A DNA stretch of 64,000 bases, taken from assembly GCF_026914265.1 (NCBI RefSeq), contig NC_069130.1:4935682-4999681 (forward strand), read 5' to 3'. Shown here one piece after another: positions 46,960-59,224 of this stretch (its first letter is position 1; the number at the start of each line of letters is the position of its first letter). The notes beneath the pieces are model-generated. The model was not told the origin of the DNA, searched no databases, and saw nothing but the letters and a program-made list of their open reading frames with translations. The position numbers were made by a program, and so were the translations under genes. The DNA comes from Mya arenaria (Eukaryota; Mollusca; Bivalvia; Myida; Myidae).

Positions 46960-48620
46960 TGTGACTGAGCCCCCGTCGTGGATATATTGCCGATAATTCT
47001 TTGCCTTTCTTGGTTCACGTGGACGCCGTAGGTCTCGGCTTTGGGGGGGGGGGGTATGATAAGAAGCGCCAGAAGGATCCAGTTACTGCTCGGGTCATAA
47101 AGATCCTGAGTAGCGGTTCTCCACAGGGAATGGCAATGAAACGAGCCGCTTAATTGCAGTGCAGCGTTTCCTACGGAAGCGGAATAAACTCGTTGTAGAC
47201 CGTGTAGAACTGTTCTGTAACACTTCTCAGAACTTTACTTGTCAGTTCATCATAACGGAAGCACATAGAGGTACCGTCATCAATGGCGTGCACAATGATG
47301 AAGTTCAACCCGGCCAGGGAGTGTGTGGATTCGGTGCGCGCTCCTCCCCATTAAATTATTCCATATAGGAGCAAAATATTGATATTAATACGCCCAAATA
47401 CGCACCATTTTCGAACTAGAAATTGTCTTGCGGGAGTACCCCAAGCAAAAGTCCCCCCCCCCCAACTTCAAATTCTGGATCCATTCCTGAAGACCACGTG
47501 GTTGGCTAGACAGGGTTTTTTACTGGGCTGATAGATGGATGGCTATATTTATTCGTGCACATATATGTCATAATAACAAACCAAATATTTCATGTCTATA
47601 TATCACAGAATATTTAACAAAGTATTATGGATGATATATATACTAATTAAATCACAACATCAAACATTATTTTGGACACATTCGTTACTTAAGAACTCAA
47701 ATCTGTGCGATATATATAAAACACAGGATAATCCATTAAAGTTATTCAACTTATTTCCAACGGGGTCCTCATATGTGATATGGAGAGAGATACAAACAAG
47801 AGGGTCGCCGGTTGTTTGAATTGTGTTTGTCGCAAAACCCCGTTGAATCAGAGGGCTGAACTTCTTCCCATAGTTACCAACCGTCCTATGCAATTATTAT
47901 GTATGGGTTATCTCATCTCTTTGATTTAGGCAAAGCCTGCTACATACATATTCTTGTTATAACAGATCGTTAAACACGTTATGCTAAAGCCGTCCTTCAC
48001 AAGAAAATGACAGCTCAAGCTACAAAATAAACCTTGTATGACATTTTCATGGCTAACTGCTTATCTCCAGAGCAATTGCATTTTGATGAAGGTTGTTATT
48101 TTGATTGTAAGTCTCCATGTGATCTTGCAGGAGTGCGTAAAACAAGAACAACACACGCCGTTTCAACCGGACTCCCCTCAAGTTCTTATGAACCTTGACA
48201 AAGGATCAGAAAGATAATTGACCGGCGTATATTGGACCGTGAGTAGGTTCACAAAGTGCTACAAGGCTAGACATAGATTTTCGCTTCATAAGTTGTTGTT
48301 TGGGTGGCATCCTTGGTTGTCCGTTGATACATTTCTTTAGACAGACCAGGCTCAGGACACTGCTAAACCTGTGAACTGCGCAGGGCTCGTTGCCATCAAC
48401 AATAACAATTACGATGCAAAGGTCCGAGAGAACCCGCTGGATGTTAGGGACATAGTACTGATCCAGAACGAAGGCTTCAGGGACAAACACAAACTTGCAG
48501 ACAAGCGGGAACGTGATCCTTACATCATTTTAGGGATCAATGATACAGACCTTTACCAAGTTTGTTGGAGTTGCCAAAGGGATCATTGCATACTGTGCAT
48601 ATAACTTCCCGCTTACGTTT
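46960..48620 (+). pseudogene. Decayed Ty3/gypsy retrotransposon pol
   Basis: Remnants occur in the expected pol order on the plus strand, with frameshifts and stops between them. At about 46,990-47,110 an RNase H-like piece (FLVHVDA..GLGFG) is broken by a G-run. At about 47,160-47,330 an integrase zinc-binding piece has EAHRGTVINGVHNDE. At about 47,960-48,110 the start of the integrase core has the TRYAKAV and TAQAT motifs with internal stops. At about 48,290-48,340 a LLFG-W-HP-LSVD motif follows. At about 48,410-48,600 the integrase C-terminal domain has VRENPLDVRDIVLIQNEG and KHKLADKRE. No LTRs, primer-binding site or intact frame were found. The neighbouring open frame 48,665-48,913 may be the tail of the same copy. 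Confidence 0.75.
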
Positions 48621-50350
48621 GTGTCTCTGTTTCGGGTAAAGACGAAATTCAGGACGTTACTAGATTGAAACCAACAAAGACGCAAGGATTGGTGACTAGA
48701 GCAACAGCCAAAGACGAGTTCGATGCGAGTTCATCTGACAATAGTGTCATTCACTATATGATTCCGCAACGGAGGAACACTGACGCCGGGCATAACCGCG
48801 TCGTCACTCGGATGCAGGGATCTTGTACGTTGAATGCAAGTTCAACGAATAACGAGTCTTTGTCAACTACCTTCCTGACAGGGTCAAGGCCGACAGCCCT
48901 CGTCAGCTCTTAAAGCGACGCTATCTACCCTACTGCCAATGGATGTACCGGTGATGCCTGAAGGCCGGCCAGATAGAGAACTGAAGCCACCTGCACGATA
49001 TGGGAGTCGGTTTCATCTACTCATACACATGCCTGAATATTTTACGTGTAGCCATGCATTTTTAACTGCATTGATTTGTTGCAGGTTTAATTGAAAGTCG
49101 TGCTTCCTGATAGCAGTTTATTCGACATGGTATTTGAAGCGTTTTTTTCTAGATTATGTTCTGCATGAGTTTTATATGTTGTATTTTCAGTACTTAATCA
49201 TGTTTTGATTTACACATACTTAGAAACAGTAATGTCTATTTTTCAATTTACCTCTACACATTGTACTTTGAGGTTCGTGTTTGAGTAAATATTACGAAAA
49301 TACTTAAATCTCTATCTGAACTATTTTCTTGACATATAAAAGCAAAGCAGAATTCAAATTTGTACATGGTTTCTTCGGTTTAAAAGCCAATTTCATCATA
49401 GATTATGATAACGTAATTTTATGTGTGGTATTTAAATAAAGTAATTGGTTATACATAAAACAATTGAGCACATCTAATTATGTTTATTTTTGCTCATGTA
49501 CAGAGATGAATAAAGAAAAGGATGTTCCCTATATGTAGGTATCTCTTGCACTACCGCAATTTCATTGGGTAGCTTCTTGACACGCAATGCCTTGCTCGAG
49601 CTCGAACCTACATGTACATGTAGTTCCTATTATTTAATTTAGAAACTTGACCAGAAATTTTAATCAACACGTAATTAAAGTTAAGCAACATCAACTGTTT
49701 TTTTCTGACTAGTTTCAGCAGAGTTATGGCGCTCGACTCAGCAAAATCACAGTATGTTCAGCCCGTGGCACAAGTTTCACTGATAGTGTACGTATTGCTT
49801 CAATCCCCCACCACCCCCCACCATCCCCCCATAAAATAAAAATACGATTATATGTTTAAGGGTCAGTTTCCAAAATTGCAGTTGGGATGTGTTCTCAATA
49901 TTGATCTAAGTTAGACGTAGCGTGACATAAATAACCATTATATACAAATAATATACACATGTACATTCATAAGATAAGATAGATAAGATGATTTAGTGAG
50001 GAATGACCATTGATTGACTTTTGAGTATTATAAGCCTCGGTGAGTTTTTAACCAGGGCTAAATTTTAACGCGACAAAGGGTCATTAATTAAAGATCAGGG
50101 TCAATGTTAAAAAAAAAATCCGTCATCCATGGCCGATGGGGTTCACATTCAACGGTTCAAACGGCTATCAAAAAAATGTTATTCAATACATTTGGGAGAA
50201 AACTAAATAATAATGATCATGTGGTCTACCAAATAAACTGTCTATTATTAAAAATTAAACTTATCTTTTCTTTAGGTCCATACTTTACTGTACGTTTTCT
50301 GTAGTTATATCGATCCATAAATTATTCGAAATTCTACAACTGTACGCACC
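48621..50350. other. Intergenic region upstream of ELP5
   Basis: No gene is supported. Holds possible retroelement tail sequence at its left end, a 'cccccaccacccccca' C-rich tract near 49,807, and a 'agataagatagataagatg' microsatellite-like tract at about 49,973-49,993. Confidence 0.45.
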
Positions 50351-50353
50351 AAC

Positions 50354-50388
50354 ACTTCCGGTTACCTCGCGTGCAATTTGGCGGGAAA
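50354..50388 (+). promoter_or_regulatory. ELP5 proximal promoter: ETS and E2F consensus sites
   Basis: ACTTCCGG (ETS/GABP type) lies at 50,354-50,361 and TTTGGCGGGAAA, a textbook E2F site, at 50,377-50,388, 29 bp before the ELP5 start codon at 50,418. Both sites sit in a short GC-rich island in otherwise AT-rich DNA. No TATA box is evident. Binding is not shown. Confidence 0.5.
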
Positions 50389-50417
50389 TATTTCCTGCAC
50401 ACAGCTCATGTGTAAAA

Positions 50418-53400
50418 ATGATTGGCGATATTCTCGAAGGAAAAGAAAAATCGAAACTTGTTCTTATTAAAGGTATGAATCCATTCGGTTTTGGTTTGTA
50501 AAATAACGAGTATTTAGTATATGTTGTAAATTTCGGATGACTCTCATTTCGGATGCACTGCTCGTGCGATTAATTAGGGGTTGGTTGCGTCACACACACC
50601 ATATCCACGCACCCCTAGCACATATCCTGTTTGAAATGGCAAAATAGAGTCATGTTCCTCATTAGGAACAGGGTAAACTGTTTCTAGTTCCTGTCTGGTT
50701 AATGGTTCAAACTCCAAGGTTTCACTTATCTCGAAAACAAGTTTATATACAATGAACAACAAATCTATAATAGGGTATGAAAGGTATGGGGCCCGAACGC
50801 ACAACCACTGGAACACTAGCTCAGAGTTCTTGTTACAATTGACTCGCACATAACCAATTGTGTAGCTAAAGAACTTCAGCGAACACGTTATTACCTTTTT
50901 GGACGTGTTAGCTGAAGAGAATGATGTATCCAAACCCTACCAGAATTTGTGACATTTTTATGTCACGCTGTTATTTCATTTGTATGTATTGTACAGACAA
51001 ATAAACTATATCCTCCGGTAAATGAAATAATATGTAGTTCACAAACACATTTTTAAAACAAAAACAAAACGCTTTATAGATAGTTAATTTATCATTTTAA
51101 TAAATCCGATTATAAGCATTCCTTAACTAGGTCATAGTTGTATTCAAATTTAATCATGTGATCAGGGCTCTCAATAGGCTGAAAATTTTGGGAGATGTGT
51201 CTTCTCCCTTCAGTCAATTTAGGGAGAAGTGGGGAGACTTTAGGGAGAAGTGATACTTTTTATAACACCTGATACAAAAACTATGCCATACCACACACCT
51301 CAGTTTATATTCACATTCAAATCGATTGCTATAACTATATAAAATGTTCATAAAATAATGTATCATTTTTGGCTCAGCAAAAGTGTATTTGTCAATGTCA
51401 CATAGTTTATCTCCAAATAGCATCTAAAATGAACCAAAAAAATACATCTAAGAATTTGAAATAATCATAATGACCTCATAAATGAACTGTCAATAAAGTA
51501 GGGGGACGAATCTTGTTTTGGTACGTTCGGGATAGGGTACGAATGTCACATTCAGCTGTGCTGTTATTTACTTGTCTCTGGCTAAATAATTTTAAATATG
51601 CTGACATTTAAGAACCAAATGACATTTAAATCAGTGTCCTTGATGAAAAATTTACCAGTACATAATGGGAAGTTGAAAAATTAACTCGGAAAATTGTTCT
51701 GACAAAATGGCGATCTAAAAAAAATCATAAAGGAAAAAAAATAATATTTTTTGTGTTTACAAATCATTTTTCATCATGAACATTTCACTAAAACAAATCA
51801 TTTTTCATCATGAACATTTCACTAAAACCAATCAAATATTTGGTGATACGTCATGTTATTGATTTTCTTAGCACCTACTTGCCGATGGCCCGAGATGGCT
51901 ATGACCGTCTGCTTCAAAAGCAACAATGTTTAAATGTCTTGCATTGTTAGTTCAATACATATATTAATTACTTTTTAACTTAAATTAATGCTTGACAAGA
52001 TATTTCATAATTATGTCTCCAATTCTATCACATTTTAACAAACTTATATCATTTGATCAGGGTCTTCTGAATGTACATTCTGATTGGTTAACTTTCAATA
52101 GATGCCTACTGGCGATGTTTTGGTAATTGGATGACACGGCCCAATTATCGGATTAGGAGATTACCAATTTGTATGAATGGCTTATTGTGATGTTTTGACT
52201 AATGGGACATTGGCCAAATACTCGCTGATTGACAGATTTACAATGTGCTAAAAATTTCGGCGAAGTCAATGTCGCTTTGATGATACAAATGGGCGAAGTC
52301 TGGGAATTTTAGGCGCCCAAGTCGCCCCCTCGCGAGAGCCCTGATGATAAGAAGATTTTCAGAAAATACCCATGTGACCTACATTTGACCTCACACCTGT
52401 AGTGTTTATTTTGCTGTTATTTTTTCCTTTTCGAATAATAAGTAAATAACTAAGAACAAATTTGGAATAAATTAATTGTTTTTACTTATCAAAAGGTATT
52501 TTCAACCTTACTGCAATTGGTTTCAACTAAATGAACAATGTGAATCCGATGCCATAAATAGAAACCAGCGACGTCATCATGGTCATGTGATTGCAGAGTC
52601 ATTCAATTGCGTCATCATACTCATTTGATTCTGGTTGACTTTTATATGGGGGTTACGCCATAACTTTAATGTGTTGTAAACATCAAAAAAATTAATATCA
52701 ACATTTAAGTTATGGGAGCCAGAACTACCAATTGTGCAACCAGGTGGCTGGTTCTTACCCTCAACACTAGTTCATTATAACTGTAGCAAGTTTGAAAATG
52801 AGGTCACAGGGCACTTGCACATCTTCGGTTATGTTAGGGTTTTAGGTGGAGGATTATTGCCCAAGCCAAGCACTTGTCTTTTTTTTTCTCCAACGTTTTT
52901 TCACATGTGTCAACCACTCTGCCAAGTTTGGCCTCTTTAGGCCAAAAAAAAAAATATGTCTGGTTCAGGAAACCCGACCGACCCTATTTTTTACCCGGCG
53001 ACCCTAAACTTTTTTTTCGAAATCGCGGCCGAAAACCGCTATACTGCGTATTGAAAATTTTCTTTTCTGTAGTTATTGCTCTTTGGGTTAATAGAGCGCG
53101 TTTATATCGATCTTTGGGTTAATAGAGCGCACAACAATGGCGGCGCCCATGGCGTGTTCACCAGCCACTTTGATGGCCATAAAACTCCAAAAATGTGAAC
53201 ATGGAGTAGAGCAGCAGGTCATGAAAGCGGTCCAGCATGGTTGCACAGCTTCGGAAGTATTCGAGGAGCTCCATGGGCCAACCAACCCCAAACTGTTTGC
53301 CACCAAATATGAAGCCGCAACTAGTTTAAATATATATCAGTGAAAAAATTGTCATGTCATTGAATGTACGCATTTTGTACTTTAATAATTGTGTTTGGGA

Positions 53401-56400
53401 AATATATCAACAGTCAATTAATAATATTAAACTCACAAGTATTGGATAATACTTTTGTTGCTCTTCTAACCTGGACCCCTAGGTCCTCAGTGCACTAAGG
53501 TTGCCTAGCTAATGCCTTATATGATTTTGTGCAACACCACTCACAATGTGCATTTGTTACAATGACAGAATTCACAAAAGAGATGTATTAAAGTGACTTA
53601 TCTTTACAAGATATTTTAAACAAAATTGTCGACAGAAATCTTTAAAAAATGGAATTTTTATAAAATACTAGGTTGTACATGAATCTCTTTTGTGAACTCT
53701 TTGTGCAGGTTAGCATTGTACAGAGGGTGACTAAAAGGCATAGGGTACATAAACAGCAAGCATAGAAAAGGAAAATAATGTGAATAAACAAAGATGATAC
53801 ATGGTTAGATAGATCAGATAGATTTATTCGACATAAAAATTGCATATAACATGACAAATACAAATTTAAGCATGTATAAACATATATAACATTTATGTCA
53901 AGGATAACACAAAAAAGAGTTAAAATAAAACCTTATTTCCATTGTGGTCCTTACAGATAATACAGGGAAATGCTCTGTTATTATGTGGTTAAATGACTGC
54001 ATTGAAACAAGCACACATCACAATACCACATGCTGGGAGTTACAAAGTGATCTGACTGCTCTGTGCATCGTCTACACATAGACAACATACGTCCAAAAAA
54101 AAAAAAAAAAAAAAAAAAATGGAAAAAATGCCTACCCTCCTAATTTTTTGGGACAACGTTTCCTGAACCAGACATATTTATTTTTTTGGCCTTAGTTATG
54201 TACACCTAACCTGAAGTATTTCCCTTCCAGATACAGTTGATCAGAGTGGAAAGCCAGTGCTGCTTAGCTTGATTTGCAGCCTCGCAAAAAGGTAACCTAT
54301 TTGTCAGTGCCCTATAGTATATACATTGAAGATCTTGTGGGCGTATATGACGTCAGTGTTTGTACCGATATGTTTACAATTCTATTCAAGTACCATGGCC
54401 TAATTAACAAGGAGAGAACAAACACAGCAACATGGCTTGATGAGAAGCAGCTAGTCCTGATTATATATATATATATAATACACTGTAGCTTATTTTTTTC
54501 TCCACATTACCCTTGTTTTAACTTTCCTTCACACCATATATCGTAAACTAATAGCGAGTTATTGTCTAACATATGATTGTCTTATTTAATTTGTGCAATT
54601 TTTGTTTTATATCTATTTTAGGGTGGAGAGGGTCCATGTGATCTGTTGGGACAGAAATCCAGGCCATTTACAGTCATGTATCCCACAGCAATACAGTTCA
54701 AGGTAATTTACGAACAAGTGTTGGGAATTGGAATAGTTTTTTTAAGTGTTTGGTTCCAGTTTGACTATCGATAATTGGTGATCGGTTCCAGTTTGACTAT
54801 CGATAATTGGTGATGCTCTAGTACACTATACTTACATTATGCGTACATTATTTAGTGTTGTTGCTTGTGGCAAATATTGTTTACTTCTGAATGTATGAAA
54901 CCGGAAAAAATTAAAAGGAAAGAAGAATAACAACTCACTGATTGAATCACTGATTTATGATGATTCTATCAATTGTCACTTGTAGTTGAATAGTTTATTC
55001 CAAAATGATAAATATAATAGATACATGTTCATACATTTCATTTATTATTTTATGCAATTTCTCGAAATGAATGCAAAGTACATAAAAATCTTGGACAAAT
55101 AACAAATCCTACTACCAGATAAACATGTTGCAATTAGCTTGAAAAATAATAGCAAACACAAACATATTTTACTATAAATCAGTTAACAAAATTAAATCAG
55201 TTTTACACAATTGTCCAGGAATACACACACATCTCAAAAAGCAAGTACAGATTTCAATTATTTCATCCAAGGAGAGAGAAAAAAATTAAACCTAAAAACA
55301 ATTATTATTAAATCATATATCATCGATCCACGACAGTAATGTGATTTTTTCAGGGTGGTTTGTCATGATGGAAGCAGAGACTGTCTGGGTATCCATGACA
55401 ATGAGAGCCTTAGTGTGACCTCTGACCTTGTGTCATACCTGACCTCACATCCCGGTCACCATAGCAACCCTGCACATCACACTGTTGCTGTGGTGATAGA
55501 CAACCTCAGTCTCTCTTTGCTACACAGGGCTGCACCATACACTTGTCGGATATTGGCCAATTTAAGGGATGCTAAAATAAGCGGTCAGTAAACCAGTTTA
55601 TCCAGCCACTCTGTAGTTGTAAACCTGAATGTATCTGTCTCTGGATTGATTTTAATTGAATAATTGATATGAATTTAAAAATTCAGAAAACACTTTGACG
55701 TCTTTATTTTTTGCATGTATATGAAGTAATAGTTTCTACTCTGGCTGCCTGCCTTACAGCACCATCTTGAAGTTTTTTATGTTTTATGCTTTTGAAACTT
55801 GCCACTGTGCTACCATGCCAATTTTGGATCTCTCCATTTCCCTGCCTCATAGTGTATTCTGGTATCCATGACATCAGGTGCAGATGTGGAGCAGGTTGCT
55901 GCACTCCTCCATGCTGATCTCCATGACAACCACAGCCTTACTCTGCTTGAGCACCTAGCAACCACCATCATCAATGTGATGCAGCCAAAAATGGACCAGT
56001 TCCTCATGGCAGCCAATATTCTTCATAAGCGATTATCGGGAAAAGTTGTGAGAATTGTAAGTCTTGTCAATGAGAGAGTGACAATCTTCAAGCTTAAATT
56101 TCATTTTGAATACTTCAGTCATGAATTGAAAGCTAAAAGGATTTGAACTGCAAGTTCATTGTTCGAAATGACTTGGTTAGTGTGTTTTCAAACCACTAAA
56201 TGACATCAAAATATCCAATTTCTTTTATGGAAAAACAACAACAAATATGCTTGTTTACTTCTAGTTTATTCAAGGTGGCAAATGTTTCTGAAGGTTGATC
56301 TTGGTTAGCTATAAAAACAACCCATTTTATCTCCATTTAGCACATAAATAATTCCTGGTTGATAATTGATGTGAGGTCTCTGAATTCATCAGTTGCAATA

Positions 56401-57757
56401 TGATTGAATCTTATTGCTTATTCAAACTTGTGTGTTTTCATTTTATTGTTATATTATTGCAGACAGAGCATTTCAATGTGGATGAAGATTACAGGATGTG
56501 TGATGTCACTGAGTTGAAATCTGTTGCGGATATACAGGCCACATCTGAACCACCTCAGGTAACAAAATGCGTAATATGTATAGGTCTTCTAACTGTGAAA
56601 CTGAACTTAGTGGATGGTGTGCTAGCTTTAGAAATAAAACAGTGGTTAAAATGAAGACATATTATCTTCACATTTCAAGTCATTCTTAAGATTCTTAAGT
56701 TAGTTTTTCAAAGAAAGATGGCAAAGGTATTGTTGTTTTTAGCCTTGATGCTATTGGTGATGTTGTGCAGAAACCTGGCCGTAACTTCAAAATCATTGAA
56801 GGTACTGGAATGAAACTTTGAATAAATGTTGCCAGAGATGGAATGTACATAATTATTTAGCATGGCTTGCGACTTGTATATTTTAGGTTGACCCAGCAGC
56901 CAATCTGACATTCAACTTGACCTTGACAGACCAGGAGAAAGTAGCTCGCAGCCAGGTCAAACTGCCATATACATATGACACGGAAAAGTAAGTGTACACG
57001 TGGAATATATGGAAAAATTGAACAAATAGTATTGTTTAGCCCTTTAGCGCATGTTTACAAGTTTGGCAGACCTTGCCCATTAGCGCATGTATACACATTT
57101 GGCTGCCTCTATCGCTTATTAGATGTAAACACATCGCCTGCATTTCAAAAGGGTCAGTTTAATATTTTCATTTTGCATCTTTCTTTTTGTAAACAATATC
57201 TCCGATGTTCATAAAGGTAAAGCTATATATTTTGGGTATTGAAAAATGTATATTCACATTAAAAAGAATTGGCCACAATAATTGGTAGTAATATTGACCT
57301 AAAGGTCATACTGATGTATGAGTTTCACCTTTATAATACCCCTTATAAAGAGCCAATACAAATAAGGACTGCTTATCTGAAGTTGGCTATTGACTGGGAG
57401 ATGTAATATGTGCTAAAGGGTAAAATGACATTTGTTTTGAAATTCTGCTCAAATATCTGTGGCAAGGTCTTAAATAAGCTGTTTGTTTTTTCTGTATTAA
57501 GGAAGAATAGGGAGGTTCATTTTGTGGGTGTAGTTATGGCATGTGTCAAGTAAAGTAACAGGCTTCTTTGATATGGAGGATTTCCATTGACAACAACCAA
57601 AGGTAAAAGCAGCCATGCATCTTATAAATGTTCCAATTCCTATTGCAGACAGACCGAGACCCTGGAGCGCTCAGTCGGAGAGGGAAAGATATTTTACCAG
57701 CCCGACGAAGCCGATGACTTTGATGAGGAAGATCCTGATGATGACCTTGACATCTGA
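50418..57757 (+). CDS. ELP5: Elongator complex protein 5
   Basis: ELP5 is one of the RecA-like ELP4/5/6 subunits of Elongator, which modifies wobble uridines of tRNAs. Eight exons join in phase: 50418-50472, 54231-54291, 54622-54702, 55354-55583, 55878-56056, 56463-56558, 56887-56987, 57649-57757; 912 nt, 303 residues, close to the human length of about 316. The start MIGDILEGKEKSKLVLIKD matches the family's N-terminus, followed by the RVERVHVICW and SRVVCHDGSRD segments. The C-terminus is diagnostic: DPAANLTFNLTLTDQEK, then KIFYQPDEADDFDEEDPDDD ending in LDI. The exon 5 acceptor at 55,878 (catcag|GTGCAG) was chosen on frame. A stronger-looking acceptor at 55,853 would give a stop in the frame set by exon 4. 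No Walker A motif is seen, as usual for ELP5. An AATAAA at 59,081 would give a 1.3-kb 3' UTR. Confidence 0.92.
51163..52343. mobile_element. hAT-like non-autonomous DNA element in ELP5 intron 1
   Basis: It begins CAGGGCTCTC and ends with the exact inverse GAGAGCCCTG. Subterminal AAAATTTTGGGAGA on the left corresponds to AAAATTCCCAGAC on the inverted right end. CAGGG termini fit hAT. An 8-bp duplication is not clean (catgtgat / atgataag). The 1,181-bp body has no transposase frame; it includes a 39-bp direct duplication ('aatcatttttcatcatgaac') at 51,762-51,829. Confidence 0.68.
52940..54191. mobile_element. TIR element (GGCCAAAAAAA...TATGTCTGGTTCAGG) in ELP5 intron 1
   Basis: The left end GGCC-A-run-TATGTCTGGTTCAGGAAAC and the inverted right end GGCC-A-run-TATGTCTGGTTCAGGAAAC match over about 35 bp apart from the A-run. 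'TTA'-type bases flank both sides. Inside are a direct duplication of 'tctttgggttaatagagcgc' (53,083 and 53,111), a 68-codon open frame starting MAAPMACSP at 53,137, a nested SINE-like copy at 53,808-53,965 and a 26-base A-run near 54,095. Superfamily not assigned. Confidence 0.72.
53808..53965 (-). mobile_element. SINE-like insertion with GATA-type tail (copy 2), nested
   Basis: 'agatagatcagatagatttatt' at the left end and 'aaggataacacaaaaaagag ... ccttatttccattgtggtcc' at the right end match copy 1 at 9,415-9,592. Nested inside the 52,940-54,191 element, so it inserted later. Confidence 0.5.
56745..56890 (+). repeat. Interspersed repeat copy in ELP5 intron 6
   Basis: 'ggaatgaaactttgaataaatg' followed by 'gttgccagagatggaatgtac' resembles the 5,300-5,560 and 19,195-19,390 copies. 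It ends near the acceptor of exon 56887. Confidence 0.35.
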
Positions 57758-58065
57758 CCTTGACCACAGCCTCCTGAGCTTCACCATGGGAATGAGTATT
57801 GGCTCAGGCAAACAAGCATCATCACCATGGCAACACAGCCTTCATCGAAGCAATCTGATATTTTACTTCAAGAATAGAAGCACACTACAAATGAAGATTG
57901 AAAGTTTGCATCACATGTTTAGATCGATAAGGTTTGGGATTATGATATGTTAGATAAAATATGTACAGTTTGTTATATATGTATTTTTATGATTTGATAG
58001 GAATTGAAAGATACATGTATATATTTTGAGCATTTATGACAGGAGTATTCTACAGTTTGATGGAC

Positions 58066-58320
58066 CAGGCCCCAATTTCTCAAAACTTCTTAAGCTTAAC
58101 AGGTTTAAGTCGCTTATTTCAATTAGCCAACATACGTACTGAAAATGGATTTTGATAAATGAAAAATGGTTTATTCTTATATTCATATAGATTATTCCAA
58201 CATAATTTCTAAAAAATCTTGAAGAAGTAAATATAGCACATTTTATAGAACAACAAAAATAGTGGGATTAGCTTAATCCTGTTATAAGGGACTTAAGAGG
58301 TTTCGAGAAATTGGGGCCAG
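58066..58320. mobile_element. MITE, CAGGCCCCAATTTCT family (copy 2), in ELP5 3' flank
   Basis: The left end CAGGCCCCAATTTCTC and the inverted right end CTGGCCCCAATTTCTC continue as paired arms through AAAACTTCTTAAG / GAAACCTCTTAAG and aacagg. 255 bp. It lies 309 bp after the ELP5 stop codon; if polyadenylation uses the AATAAA at 59,081, the whole element is transcribed in the 3' UTR, where it could fold into a hairpin. Confidence 0.75.
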
Positions 58321-59224
58321 TTGTAGACGAAATAATCTTTGTGGAATGATAAAGTCTGGTCATCCTGTTGTGTTTCACATTTGTTGCTGGAAATATAGAA
58401 CTATTTCCATAAAAGTATTGTACTGCAGATGTTTTCCACCTCGGTGTAAATGACAAAATATGTGGATTTACCAGTATATTTGAAACAAAGAAAAAAGGCA
58501 AAGCCCCTTTGAAGTGCATTAGTTTTAAGAAATTTAAAATTTACAAAATTAACATTTATTTTTTTGTAAGGCCGAAAAATAATAATTTAAAAGCCCTAAT
58601 TTACTTTAAAAACAGTAGGGTCAGCACCTATATCGTAGGTAGGGTCCAAATGTATCTTTTCTTAAGCCTTAAATGTGTGATTTTAGAGGCTATGCTTTGT
58701 GCAATAGTATTATTTTTAATATCAAGTTTTAAACAACCATTGGTGTGTTAGGTTTGGATTTCAATTGTCGAGGCAAAAAGGATTTATGTGACATAAAAAA
58801 TAGTCTATTTCACTCTTATTCTTTTGTGGAGTTTTGCAAAAATAGACCCTACTATTCACTAGCATGAAATTCCTAACTGTACAACTCAGTATAAATAGAT
58901 CTTAACTCAAACCTGATGAAATAATTACCGTATCAGTTCGTCCCCTAAAGCTCAAAATACAAATTTTGCTGCTTAAAAAGTATTGATGGTGGAAATTGCT
59001 GTATAGGATTAATGTTAAAAGTTTTATGAAATTTTACTGCATCCAGTTTATCTCATCACAGTAATTGTTGTACAGTTTGCAATAAATGTCCTGAGATTTT
59101 TTTGTATTGAAATGCAGCTTACGCCCAAAACAGAGTAATGTTATGATTTCTAGCCTTATGATCTTTATTGAAACTGAACACAGCATTTATTTTCAAATAT
59201 TCTTTGATTGTTGCATTTTCACAG

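Noticed and set aside
50574..50933. 119-codon minus-strand open frame in ELP5 intron 1
   Set aside because: No recognisable domain, no splice or promoter support, and composition typical of intronic DNA; it could be a fragment of an element but I cannot support it as a gene.
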